Positions 25,437-33,926 of a DNA stretch of 64,000 nt are shown piece by piece (position 1 is the first letter of the stretch; each line of letters begins with the position of its first letter). A program made the position numbers and the translations under genes. The stretch spans positions 682,001-746,000 of the forward strand of contig NZ_BLWF01000001.1 in the NCBI RefSeq assembly GCF_013167955.1, read 5' to 3'. The notes under the pieces are model-generated. The model did not search any database, was not told the DNA's origin, and saw only the letters and a program-made list of their open reading frames with translations. The stretch comes from Thermanaeromonas sp. C210. Lineage in GTDB: Bacteria; Bacillota; DSM-521; Neomoorellales; Neomoorellaceae.

Positions 25437-26564
25437 ATGGTTAATTCCGCCCTGGAGCTTATGCTAAAAGAAATTAGAGAGCAAACAGAACTCCTGGTGT
25501 CCGGAGTGGCGGACTTGGAGCAACAAATTAATAAAATTTTGGAGGCACCTGATTGGGTTAGACCTGAAAAAATCTATATTGTGGGGTGTGGCGACTCGTT
25601 TTATGCTGGACTGGCGTGCCAACAGGTTTTTGTAAGGTATACTGGAGTCGAAACGCAGGTTTGGCAAGCCTTGGAGTTCTCGCGTTATATCTACTCCAGT
25701 GTCAATCCTAGAAGCGTAGTGCTAGCAGTGTCCAATTCCGGCGAAGTGGCACGGACGGTGGAGTGTGTTGTTCGCGCAAATAGGCAAGGGGCGAGGACGA
25801 TTGGCATAACACGAAACACACGAAGCAGGCTGGCTGAACAATCGAAAAGCGTAGTGGAGGTTAAGATACCGTCGGTTGTAGGGGTGCTGCCTGGCACTCG
25901 TTCGTACCTGGGCTCACTGGTGGCTCTCGCAGCCTTTGCTTTGACCCTTGGAGAAAGGTTGGGTGCAATCACTCCAACAGAAAAACATGAGCTGAAAGCT
26001 TACCTTAAAGACTTAGCTGCTCCGATGCGGGCTACAATCGAGGCCAATTACATTACAATAGGTGAATATATACACAGCGAGGAAGTGGATATTTACCATA
26101 TTCTCGGTAGCGGACCCAACTACGGTACAGCACAATTTGGAACAATGAAGCTTCTGGAGGCGGCTGGATTTGTAAGTATACCCCAGGGTATAGAGGAGTG
26201 GGCTCATGCGCAGTATTTTGTAACGCGGCCAGGTACGCACGTTATCGTCCTCGCTCCTAAGGGCTGCTCACACGACCGCTCGCTAGAGATCATGCCGGCG
26301 GTTAAGACCGTTGGAGGGAAAGTGATCGCTGTGGCCGAAGAGGATGATGAAGAGGTTAAACAGCATGCGGATTTTGTCTGGGGTATTACCGGAATCCGGA
26401 ATATTAGAGAGGAATTCAGCCCGTTCCTCTATTCAGTGCCCCTGGAGCTCTTGGCCTACCATATTGCTGTTAAGTATAACACTGTGCCCTTAGACTTTGA
26501 GGGGAAGCCGTGGAAACGCGAAGAGAATTTTAGACAGATCTTCCATTCGCGCATTGTTGAATAG
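25437..26564 (+). CDS. Double-SIS-domain sugar isomerase/deglycase-like protein
   Basis: The 375-residue protein has two SIS domains as in the isomerase half of GlmS and in FrlB/AgaS-type enzymes. The first contains VGCGDSFYAGLA near residue 45 and LAVSNSGEVARTVE near 97; the second contains ILGSGPNYGTAQFG near 222 and IPQGIEEWAHAQYF near 245. SIS enzymes bind phosphosugars and cleave or isomerise aminosugar or glycated amine phosphates. Next to a PfkB kinase this resembles kinase/deglycase pairs for N-linked sugars. The start is ATG 25437 after AGGAGG. Exact reaction unassigned. Confidence 0.88.
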   Translation: MVNSALELMLKEIREQTELLVSGVADLEQQINKILEAPDWVRPEKIYIVGCGDSFYAGLACQQVFVRYTGVETQVWQALEFSRYIYSSVNPRSVVLAVSNSGEVARTVECVVRANRQGARTIGITRNTRSRLAEQSKSVVEVKIPSVVGVLPGTRSYLGSLVALAAFALTLGERLGAITPTEKHELKAYLKDLAAPMRATIEANYITIGEYIHSEEVDIYHILGSGPNYGTAQFGTMKLLEAAGFVSIPQGIEEWAHAQYFVTRPGTHVIVLAPKGCSHDRSLEIMPAVKTVGGKVIAVAEEDDEEVKQHADFVWGITGIRNIREEFSPFLYSVPLELLAYHIAVKYNTVPLDFEGKPWKREENFRQIFHSRIVE

Positions 26565-26589
26565 TTGAAGGGAGAGAGGAAGGTTCATA

Positions 26590-27393
26590 ATGGCAAACAC
26601 CGGTGGGAGACGTAAAACTGTTATAGGAATGGTAGGTCTTAAAGCGCTTCCCGGTACCTATATGTACCAAGGTGAAAGTGTTGAGGAGATCAAGAAGCTT
26701 GCTGTAGAGGATGCAATAAAGCTGTGCTCTGCCGGCTTTGATGGCATAATTATTCAAAACGTGAATGATCTACCTGGAAAGCGGAAAGTTGGTCCAGAGA
26801 TAGTGGCGTATATGGCGTCTATAGGCCAGGCAATACGCACAGAGGTGGGGCGCAATTGTCTTTTGGGTGTGAGCGTACTAAAAAACGACGGCGAAGCCGG
26901 CGTTGCCATAGCCCATGCTATAGAGGCGGATTTTGTAAGGCTTAAGGTTTATGTTGGAGCTATGGTTAGCGCAGAAGGGCTCATCGAGGGATGCATGGAA
27001 GAAGTGCTTGAGATGAAAAAGCGCATAGGAGCGCAGGTTGAACTATGGGCAGATGTACTTGATCGTACTGGCCGGCCATTAACCCAGGTTACGGTTGAGG
27101 AGATGGCAGAGCAAGCCTTTACCAAGGGGGGAGCCGATGCAGTGATTGTGACAGGTCGAAGTTTTGAGGAGACCTTGAAGTGGATCGAAACGACGCGCAG
27201 GAGCGTACCGGGTCGGCGGATACTAGTGGGAGGAGGGTGTACGCCGAATAATGTTGGAGCGGCATTGGAGTACGCCGATGGGATAATTGTGGGAACCTAT
27301 TTGAAGAGAGATGGTTGCATATATAACAGCGTGGATGACAGTCGGGTGCTAAGGTTCATGAAAGCTGTTACTGCTGCCAGGGATGCCAAATAA
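26590..27393 (+). CDS. BtpA/SgcQ-family TIM-barrel protein
   Basis: The 267-residue protein matches the BtpA family (BtpA of cyanobacteria, SgcQ of E. coli): GMVGLKALPGT at the N-terminus, GFDGIIIQNVNDLPG near residue 50, FVRLKVYVGAMV near 115, and a phosphate-binding-like ILVGGGCTPNNVG near 213. Family members have a triosephosphate-isomerase-like fold and an undefined enzymatic role; SgcQ lies in a sugar-catabolic operon. It lies between the SIS protein and DeoC with short gaps, supporting a role on a phosphosugar. ATG 26590. Confidence 0.88.
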   Translation: MANTGGRRKTVIGMVGLKALPGTYMYQGESVEEIKKLAVEDAIKLCSAGFDGIIIQNVNDLPGKRKVGPEIVAYMASIGQAIRTEVGRNCLLGVSVLKNDGEAGVAIAHAIEADFVRLKVYVGAMVSAEGLIEGCMEEVLEMKKRIGAQVELWADVLDRTGRPLTQVTVEEMAEQAFTKGGADAVIVTGRSFEETLKWIETTRRSVPGRRILVGGGCTPNNVGAALEYADGIIVGTYLKRDGCIYNSVDDSRVLRFMKAVTAARDAK

Positions 27394-27422
27394 GGTATAT
27401 GATTGAAGGGGGAAGGCAAGCC

Positions 27423-28085
27423 GTGCTGACTAGGAATGAGCTGGCAGCTCTAATAGACCACACCTTGCTGAAACCTACCGCTACGCTACCAGACATTAAG
27501 CGCCTTTGCGAGGAAGCACGGCAATTCCATTTTGCCGCTGTTTGTGTGAATCCTTGCTATGTGCGGATAGCCTCACAGGAATTAGCAGATACGCCTGTGA
27601 AAGTTTGCACAGTCATCGGTTTTCCGTTAGGAGCAACAAGTTCATTAATGAAGGCAATGGAGGCGGAAGTCGCTATTGCTGACGGTGCTCAAGAACTTGA
27701 TATGGTCATGAATATAGGTGCTTTTAAGCATGGTGATCTTAAGATAGTTGAGAAAGAAATAAGGCAGGTAACGGAGGTGAGTGAAGGCCGCGCTTTAGTC
27801 AAAGTGATCTTGGAGACGGGATATCTGAGCCGAGAGGAGATTGTCACTGCATGCCGCGTGGCGCAGGAAGCTGGTGCACAATTTGTGAAGACCTCAACAG
27901 GTTTTGGCCCCAGGGGAGCTACAGTAGAGGATATTGTTATTATGCGGGAGGCAGTTGGTCAATCTTTGGGGATCAAGGCTTCCGGTGGAATTCGGGAATA
28001 TGAAGTTGCTATCAGAATGGTTGAGGCCGGTGCGAACCGTTTGGGTACGAGCGCAGGGGTAGCGTTAGTATCATGGGAAGGGTGA
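27423..28085 (+). CDS. deoC: Deoxyribose-phosphate aldolase
   Basis: The 220-residue class I aldolase has IDHTLLKPTAT at the N-terminus, VCVNPCYV near residue 40, the VKVILETGYL strand near 133 and the Schiff-base lysine in FVKTSTGFGPRGAT near 157. It splits 2-deoxyribose 5-phosphate into glyceraldehyde 3-phosphate and acetaldehyde. GTG 27423 behind AAGGGGGA is preferred; ATG 27399 is an in-frame alternative. In this operon it may act on a related deoxy- or C-branched sugar phosphate made by the kinase and SIS protein. Phosphopentomutase (deoB) is 24 kb downstream. Confidence 0.94.
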   Translation: MLTRNELAALIDHTLLKPTATLPDIKRLCEEARQFHFAAVCVNPCYVRIASQELADTPVKVCTVIGFPLGATSSLMKAMEAEVAIADGAQELDMVMNIGAFKHGDLKIVEKEIRQVTEVSEGRALVKVILETGYLSREEIVTACRVAQEAGAQFVKTSTGFGPRGATVEDIVIMREAVGQSLGIKASGGIREYEVAIRMVEAGANRLGTSAGVALVSWEG

Positions 28086-28098
28086 GGTGAGGTAAATT

Positions 28099-28863
28099 AT
28101 GCGGCTCAAGAACAAAGTGGCGGTTGTGACTGGCGGGAGTTCAGGGATTGGCAGGGCCATTGCGATCAAATTCGCTGAAGAGGGGGCTAAAGTTGCAATT
28201 TTTGATGTTCAACGGGAATCCCGCCTTGAAAGCGAAAAACCCTGCACAGTAGAGGCAATCGAAACTATGGGTGGTGAGGCACTATACGTAAAAACCGACG
28301 TGAGCCGGACGGAAGAAGTAGAACGTGCGGTAGACCAGGTGTTGTCGGAATACCAACGGATTGATATACTTGTAAACTCAGCAGGCATTTTCATTCGGGA
28401 TCCTATTACTGAGGTTTCAGATGATGAGTGGGACCAAGTGATAAGAGTAAATCTATACGGGTGCTTTTATATGTGCCGCACCGTAATTCCGCATATGGTT
28501 AAGTCTGGATATGGCAAAATTGTCAATATTGCGTCTATACACGGCCTCCTTGGCACTGGGAATGCAACGGCCTATTGTGCCTCGAAAGGAGCCCTAATAA
28601 ATTTGACGAGGCAGTTGGCTGTCGATTACGCCAAGAAAGGCATAAGAGTAAATACAATAGCACCAGGAACAATTGTAACCGCAATGTCCAAGCCCTTCAG
28701 GGAGACGCCTGAGATTATGAAGGAGTACTTGACGCGCACGTTGCTTCCCCGTTTGGGGACACCCGAGGATGTAGCGTATGCTGCCTTGTACCTTGCTTCC
28801 TCGGAGTCGGACTGGGTTACGGGTCACTGCTTAGTGGTGGACGGTGGTTGGACTGCTTGGTAA
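28099..28863 (+). CDS. Short-chain dehydrogenase/reductase
   Basis: A 254-residue classical SDR: TGGSSGIGRA near residue 12 for the nicotinamide cofactor, LVNSAG near 93, the catalytic Ser in IVNIASIHG near 142 and Tyr/Lys in YCASKGAL near 157. The C-terminal GHCLVVDGGWTAW is typical. It could oxidise a sugar or a 3-hydroxy intermediate; the substrate cannot be read from sequence. ATG 28099 follows GGTGAGGTG, 14 bp after deoC. Confidence 0.92.
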   Translation: MRLKNKVAVVTGGSSGIGRAIAIKFAEEGAKVAIFDVQRESRLESEKPCTVEAIETMGGEALYVKTDVSRTEEVERAVDQVLSEYQRIDILVNSAGIFIRDPITEVSDDEWDQVIRVNLYGCFYMCRTVIPHMVKSGYGKIVNIASIHGLLGTGNATAYCASKGALINLTRQLAVDYAKKGIRVNTIAPGTIVTAMSKPFRETPEIMKEYLTRTLLPRLGTPEDVAYAALYLASSESDWVTGHCLVVDGGWTAW

Positions 28864-28876
28864 GGGGTGAGGAGGT

Positions 28877-30433
28877 TTGATTATTAAGGCTTTGGTAAAA
28901 CCGGCATACTATCAAGATTCGGTGGCGTTAATGTGGATTTCGAGACGGGTCCATGCTTGCGCGGGTGTGCACAAGGCAGCGGTCATGATGGCGACACCAC
29001 AGAATAAGGATATAATGCGGGAAGCCGGACTATTTACTGAGGCGGTCGCAAGAGCGGGGCCGGGCGACATGGTTATAGTGGTCAGCGCAGAAACTGAGGA
29101 GGCGGCTGCTGGGGCGCTGAGGGAGGCGGAGCAATGGCTGGCAAAGCCGGTAGGAGAGGAGAAAAACAGTACCACGTCCTCTCAGTACCGTCACTTAGCT
29201 GCCGGCATCCGTAGCTTGCCTGGTGCTGACGTAGCTGTAATTTCCGTACCTGGTGTTTATGCAGCAGCTGAATCTCTAAAGGCTTTGAAAAACGGACTCC
29301 ATGTGTTCCTGTTCAGTGATAATGTTTCGCTGGAAGATGAAATCCAACTAAAAAGGCTGGCCCATCAGCGAGGACTGCTGCTTATGGGACCCGATTGTGG
29401 CACGGCGTTTATTGGCGGGGTGCCCCTGGGTTTTGCCAATGCGGTACGGCGGGGGGGCATAGGTATAGTGGGCGCTTCGGGTACCGGCATGCAGGAGATA
29501 ATGTGTCTGGTTGACAGGTGGGGCGGTGGCATATCCCACGCCTTTGGTACTGGAAGCCGCGATCTGTCCATGGGGGTCGGCGGGATAACCACCCTAGACG
29601 CCCTGGAAATTCTAGCCAGAGATGAACAGACAAAGGTCGTAGTCCTGGTGTCCAAACCCCCGGCGCCACAAGTTGCCGAAAAGATACTCCGCCGGGTCGG
29701 CGGCATGGGCAAGCCGGTAGTCCTATGCCTGCTTGGCAATAATAATACAACTTCCCGGCGGGGGGTGTATATGGCCAGAACACTCGAGGATGCTGCTCGC
29801 CTAGCAGTAGTCCTTGAACGAGGAGAGGCGCCTGGGACTGATACCGTTGAAGGGAGTGTTCCGACCTTATCCCTGGACATAACGGGGGGCTATTTGCGAG
29901 GTCTTTTCTCGGGTGGTACCCTTGCAGAAGAGGCCTTACTCATCCTTCGCGCTTGCATCGGACGCGTTTACTCTAACCTTCCTGAAGGGGAGACGCTGGC
30001 AGACCCAAACTTCAGCAAGGAAAACACTATTGTTGATATGGGAAGTGATGAGTTTACCGTAGGCAGGCCGCATCCCATGATTGACTTTTCCTACCGCCTG
30101 GAGAGATTCCAGCGGGAGGTAGCTGACCCCAGAGTAAGCGTTATCCTAATGGATGTGGTATTGGGATTCGGTTCCCACCCGGACCCGGCAGCCGAACTTG
30201 TTCCCCCCATTAGTGAAGCGATCAAGGAGGCACGACGCACTAACCGTGACCTTAATATCGTGCTCAATGTGGTGGGTACTGATGCCGATCCTCAGGACTA
30301 TACCGCGCAGGTGACCAGACTGAAGACGGCCGGAGCTCTGGTGGCGCCTACTAACGCTCAAGCAGCCCTCATGGCGGCGAAATTGCTTAGTTCAGGTAGA
30401 GGTAAGCTGGAGTTGGAGGTTAACAAACAATGA
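28877..30433 (+). CDS. fdrA: FdrA-like protein (AllF-type, carbamoyl-transfer complex)
   Basis: The 518-residue protein matches FdrA/YlbE-cluster proteins, related to the CoA-binding/ligase fold of succinyl-CoA synthetase: GPDCGTAFIGGVPLGFAN near residue 172, GIVGASGTGMQEI near 195, and MDVVLGFGSHPDP near 424. In E. coli the fdrA-ylbE-ylbF set (allFGH) has been linked to oxamate carbamoyltransferase in anaerobic allantoin breakdown, which passes a carbamoyl group to phosphate for carbamate kinase. It starts at TTG 28877 after GAGGAGG and overlaps the next gene by ATGA. Homologues of all three parts are here, so a related reaction is likely; the substrate is open. Confidence 0.88.
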   Translation: MIIKALVKPAYYQDSVALMWISRRVHACAGVHKAAVMMATPQNKDIMREAGLFTEAVARAGPGDMVIVVSAETEEAAAGALREAEQWLAKPVGEEKNSTTSSQYRHLAAGIRSLPGADVAVISVPGVYAAAESLKALKNGLHVFLFSDNVSLEDEIQLKRLAHQRGLLLMGPDCGTAFIGGVPLGFANAVRRGGIGIVGASGTGMQEIMCLVDRWGGGISHAFGTGSRDLSMGVGGITTLDALEILARDEQTKVVVLVSKPPAPQVAEKILRRVGGMGKPVVLCLLGNNNTTSRRGVYMARTLEDAARLAVVLERGEAPGTDTVEGSVPTLSLDITGGYLRGLFSGGTLAEEALLILRACIGRVYSNLPEGETLADPNFSKENTIVDMGSDEFTVGRPHPMIDFSYRLERFQREVADPRVSVILMDVVLGFGSHPDPAAELVPPISEAIKEARRTNRDLNIVLNVVGTDADPQDYTAQVTRLKTAGALVAPTNAQAALMAAKLLSSGRGKLELEVNKQ

Positions 30434-31875
30434 ACGCAGGAATATTGAAACAAGGGCCCAAGGTGATAAATATTGGACTTGATTGGTTCTATTCTAGCGT
30501 CGTTCCCTTTACCAGTGCAGTTCATTTGGAGTGGCAACCTCCTGGCTGGGGAGACCCAGAGTTGGCGCGCATAGTGGCACAGCTTTCCGATGATATCGAT
30601 CCGGCCAGTCTTGGTGGCAAAATAGCGTCTGCCAACCAGGAGGCTTTAATCCGGATCACTTCAGCACGACCAGTTGTCGTAGACATGCTCCCGGCCAGGA
30701 AAGTAATTCCTGGCATGAGCAGCAATACTATTCTGCATGCAGGCCCACCTATAGAATGGGATAGGATGTGCGGGCCCATGCGCGGCGCTGTTATCGGTGC
30801 CCTTCTGTACGAGGGGATGGCTTCTTCACCTGATGAAGCAGAAAAACTTGCGGTAAGCGGTGAAATCGAATTTGCCCCTTGCCATTCGCGGAACGCTGTG
30901 GGGCCGATGGCTGGCATAATTTCACCTTCAATGCCTGTATGGGTAGTGGTTAACGAAACCTTTGGCAACCTTGCGTTTTCAACGATGAACGAAGGCTGGG
31001 GCAGAACCCTCCGGTTCGGCGCTTACGATGATAAGGTTATTGAGCGGTTAAAATGGATGGAGTACAGGTTGGCCCCCGCGATGAAATATCTCATCGAGAG
31101 GCTCCAGGGAATTGATTTGAAAAGTATTATTGCCCAGGCGTTGCAGATGGGTGACGAATGCCACAACCGGGATATTGCTGCTACTAACTTATTTTTCAAA
31201 AAGGCTGCTCCCGTGTTAGTAGACAGCGACCTGGACAGCAGCATGGTACGGGAAGTGATTTCTTTCTTAGGTAACCACGAGCACTTCTTTCTCAACCTCG
31301 CCATGGCCGCCTGTAAGGCCACTCTGGATGCGGCGGAGAATATTCCCTACTGCAGCGTCGTAACTGCTATCGCGCGAAACGGCGTAGAGGTGGGGATCAG
31401 GGTCAGCGGTTTAGGTGATAGATGGTTTACAGAAGAGGCCACCATACCACAAGGCCTTTACTTTCCTGGCTATTCCGAAAGCGATGCAAATCCGGATATC
31501 GGGGACAGCGCCATTACGGAAACTGCCGGCATAGGTGCTTTCGTAATGGGTACGGCTCCGGCTATAGTCCAGTTTGTGGGAGGTACTCCGGAGGATGCTG
31601 TGAGGCTCACCAGGGAGATGTACGAGATCACGGTTGGGACCAACGACAGCTACCGCTTGCCCAATATGTCCTTTATCGGAGCACCGACTGCAATTGATGT
31701 GCGCAAAGTGGTGGAAACTGGTATCCTGCCGATTATTAATACCGGTATAGCACATAAGGAACCGGGGCACGGGCTGGTGGGCGCCGGTATAGTAAGGGTT
31801 CCGCGGGGTGCTTTTGAGAAGGCGCTGCGCGCTCTGGCTGAAAAATATGCGCCGGAGGGACGAGTGCTGACTTAG
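30430..31875 (+). CDS. DUF1116 (YlbE/AllG-like) protein
   Basis: The 481-residue protein belongs to the DUF1116 family, the constant partner of FdrA. Recognisable segments are GCGPMRGAVIGALLYEG-like (MCGPMRGAVIGALLYEG near residue 112), FAPCHSRNAVGPMAGI near 152 and a C-terminal HKEPGHGLVGAGIVR. It overlaps fdrA by four bases and so is co-translated. In E. coli the homologue (AllG) is a subunit of the oxamate carbamoyltransferase system. The catalytic role of this subunit has not been read from motifs here. Confidence 0.88.
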   Translation: MNAGILKQGPKVINIGLDWFYSSVVPFTSAVHLEWQPPGWGDPELARIVAQLSDDIDPASLGGKIASANQEALIRITSARPVVVDMLPARKVIPGMSSNTILHAGPPIEWDRMCGPMRGAVIGALLYEGMASSPDEAEKLAVSGEIEFAPCHSRNAVGPMAGIISPSMPVWVVVNETFGNLAFSTMNEGWGRTLRFGAYDDKVIERLKWMEYRLAPAMKYLIERLQGIDLKSIIAQALQMGDECHNRDIAATNLFFKKAAPVLVDSDLDSSMVREVISFLGNHEHFFLNLAMAACKATLDAAENIPYCSVVTAIARNGVEVGIRVSGLGDRWFTEEATIPQGLYFPGYSESDANPDIGDSAITETAGIGAFVMGTAPAIVQFVGGTPEDAVRLTREMYEITVGTNDSYRLPNMSFIGAPTAIDVRKVVETGILPIINTGIAHKEPGHGLVGAGIVRVPRGAFEKALRALAEKYAPEGRVLT

Positions 31876-31890
31876 AGGAGGTGAGGATTG

Positions 31891-32970
31891 ATGAAAGAGG
31901 ACCTAAAACGGATTCTGACGGAACTGGTTGCTCTTAGTGGGGTATCGGGGTTTGAACAAGACGTGATTCGAACTGTGGCCAAGAAAATAAAGCCGTTTGC
32001 AGATAATGTTGAGATCGATAATTTCGGCAACGTGTATGCGGTGAAGGAAGGACTTCGGCCGGGGCCTACTCTTATGGTGGCGGCCCATGCTGATGAGGTG
32101 GGGGGCATTGTCAGCGAAATTCTACCCAACGGCTTACTTAGATTCCAAACGATTGGTATTGTGAGCGAGGCAGTACTCCCGGCAACCAGGGTGATAGTAA
32201 ACGGTATCAATGGTGTTATCGGCTCCGAGCCAGCACACTTAGAACGAAAGGCTGCTAGTGGTGAGGGGGGGTCCTATAGTCAGCTCTACATAGATATCGG
32301 CGCTAACAGTGATGTGGAGGTTAGGGAGTGGGGCATAGAGGTTGGGTGCCCTGTTTCCTACGCTGGGGCACTTATGGAGTTAGGAACTCCAGACCGGATC
32401 TGCGGTCATGCTATCGACAACAGGATAGGCTGTGCCATCGTAATTCGCCTGTTCCAAGAGCTTGGCACCCTGAGATTTGCCGGAAAAGTATACGGAGTAA
32501 TTACAGTGCAGGAAGAAACCACCATGAGTGGAGCCAGGATAGCAGCCGCTCGCCTTCAGCCCGACTGTGCCATTGTTCTGGACACAGTACCGGCTGCCGA
32601 TACTTCAGCGGAGGGTGCCGGCAAGTTCGGGATTGGTCGTGGCCCCGTAATCCAGCTGGCCGAGGGTGTACAGAGAGCTTATGTAGGCACGATAGCTCAC
32701 CCGGCGGTAAAGGGTGCAATCCTGAGGGCGGCAGCGGAAAGGGGTATTCGAGTACAGCTGGCCGCGGAAGTCGGACACTGGACAACCGATGCAGCTGGAC
32801 TTCACATAGCCGGTAAAGGAGTACCTACCGGATTTATCTCCATTCCCCGTCGTTACGCCCACTCCCCGGCTGAAGTTATGGACATAAATGATGCGGTAGG
32901 GGCAGTAGAACTACTGAAAGGGGTAATCAGCGGCCTTGGTACCCTTGACCTCCGATTCGTTTCCCTGTAG
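31891..32970 (+). CDS. M42-family metallo-aminopeptidase/hydrolase
   Basis: The 359-residue protein has the M42 dinuclear site: AAHADEVGG near residue 68, CGHAIDNRIGCA near 172 (bridging Asp), VQEETTMSG near 204 (catalytic Glu-Glu), VLDTVPAAD near 229 and the late RYAHSPAEVMD near 322. M42 enzymes are tetrahedral aminopeptidases or related amidohydrolases. ATG 31891 follows GAGGAGGTGAGG. It interrupts the usual fdrA-DUF1116-DUF2877 order, which suggests that it takes part in the same pathway, possibly removing an aminoacyl or amide group (inference). Confidence 0.9.
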   Translation: MKEDLKRILTELVALSGVSGFEQDVIRTVAKKIKPFADNVEIDNFGNVYAVKEGLRPGPTLMVAAHADEVGGIVSEILPNGLLRFQTIGIVSEAVLPATRVIVNGINGVIGSEPAHLERKAASGEGGSYSQLYIDIGANSDVEVREWGIEVGCPVSYAGALMELGTPDRICGHAIDNRIGCAIVIRLFQELGTLRFAGKVYGVITVQEETTMSGARIAAARLQPDCAIVLDTVPAADTSAEGAGKFGIGRGPVIQLAEGVQRAYVGTIAHPAVKGAILRAAAERGIRVQLAAEVGHWTTDAAGLHIAGKGVPTGFISIPRRYAHSPAEVMDINDAVGAVELLKGVISGLGTLDLRFVSL

Positions 32971-33016
32971 TTCAGCCGGGTGGCAGCAGACCGCCGCCTT
33001 CAGTGTAGGATGGAAG

Positions 33017-33898
33017 GTGAAAGCAATACTAAGGCTGCGTTCACACGTAGGCCGGGTCCATAGTGTGTTCTCCAGGGCCTTCAATGTGGAAACCCCTGAG
33101 GGGGAGGTATTTAGTGTTCTAGTTGGCGGGACGCGTTATTGGCTGGCCATAAACGTTCAACCCTGGCCAGGGCAGCTTAGGGTAAGAAAAGGGATGGTTG
33201 TCACTTACGGGGATAGCAAAATGGCTATACCTGATGCGGGGATAAGTATTTTACTGAAAGGCTCACCGGTGTGGAGGACTACAACCCTCGAGGTAAGGCT
33301 TGGTGCACGGCATGATGTTCTTCAGGCGCTTCGCATTGCCGCAGCCATTGGGTGCCGTTTCGGTAACTTGCAAGGGTTCGGCGGATTGCTAAGACATTTT
33401 TGCAGTGAGGGAAGCACACCTTCCGCAGGGGCCGAAGTACCATTTTGGTTGGGCCGGGGGTACAGAGCGGCAGAGGATTTGTTGATGGCACTTAGACGGA
33501 GAGATCCCTGGTGCGCAGAAAAGGCTGCCAGGGAGCTGGTGGGTCTGGGGCCGGGTCTCACGCCGGCCGGCGATGATCTGCTGGCGGGGCTCATAGGTGG
33601 CTGGTGGTGGCGGAAGAAAGCCTACGGTGGGCATGGGGGCCTCCCACAGCACTGTCTGAGAACAGTGGCGGCGGTTGCACGCGAATGCACTAACGTTTTT
33701 GGCTATCGGGAGATTTACGGTGCTACGGTGGGAGAGCTGCCTGAGGCTGCCCTGGAAGTTGTTACTGCTATATTAAGAGGCAACATAGAGTTGGCTTCTC
33801 GAGTTTTGGAGCTTTTGGCGTTGGGATCTTCGTCAGGAACCGATATGCTAGCTGGCATTTGCCTGGCCCTGGCATCGGTGGAGGATTTAGTCAGCTAG
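33017..33898 (+). CDS. DUF2877 (YlbF/AllH-like) protein
   Basis: The 293-residue protein has the DUF2877 core: LVGLGPGLTPAGDDLLAGLIGG near residue 178 and a C-terminal LGSSSGTDMLAGICLAL. It is the third element of the FdrA/AllFGH set. GTG 33017 is preferred as start (AGGATGGA before it, 46 bp after the M42 gene); the frame is open further upstream but would overlap the peptidase. Together with FdrA and DUF1116 it should form the carbamoyl-transfer complex. Confidence 0.85.
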   Translation: MKAILRLRSHVGRVHSVFSRAFNVETPEGEVFSVLVGGTRYWLAINVQPWPGQLRVRKGMVVTYGDSKMAIPDAGISILLKGSPVWRTTTLEVRLGARHDVLQALRIAAAIGCRFGNLQGFGGLLRHFCSEGSTPSAGAEVPFWLGRGYRAAEDLLMALRRRDPWCAEKAARELVGLGPGLTPAGDDLLAGLIGGWWWRKKAYGGHGGLPQHCLRTVAAVARECTNVFGYREIYGATVGELPEAALEVVTAILRGNIELASRVLELLALGSSSGTDMLAGICLALASVEDLVS

Positions 33899-33926
33899 CC
33901 TATGGTAAGTGCTGGGAGGGGGAGCC

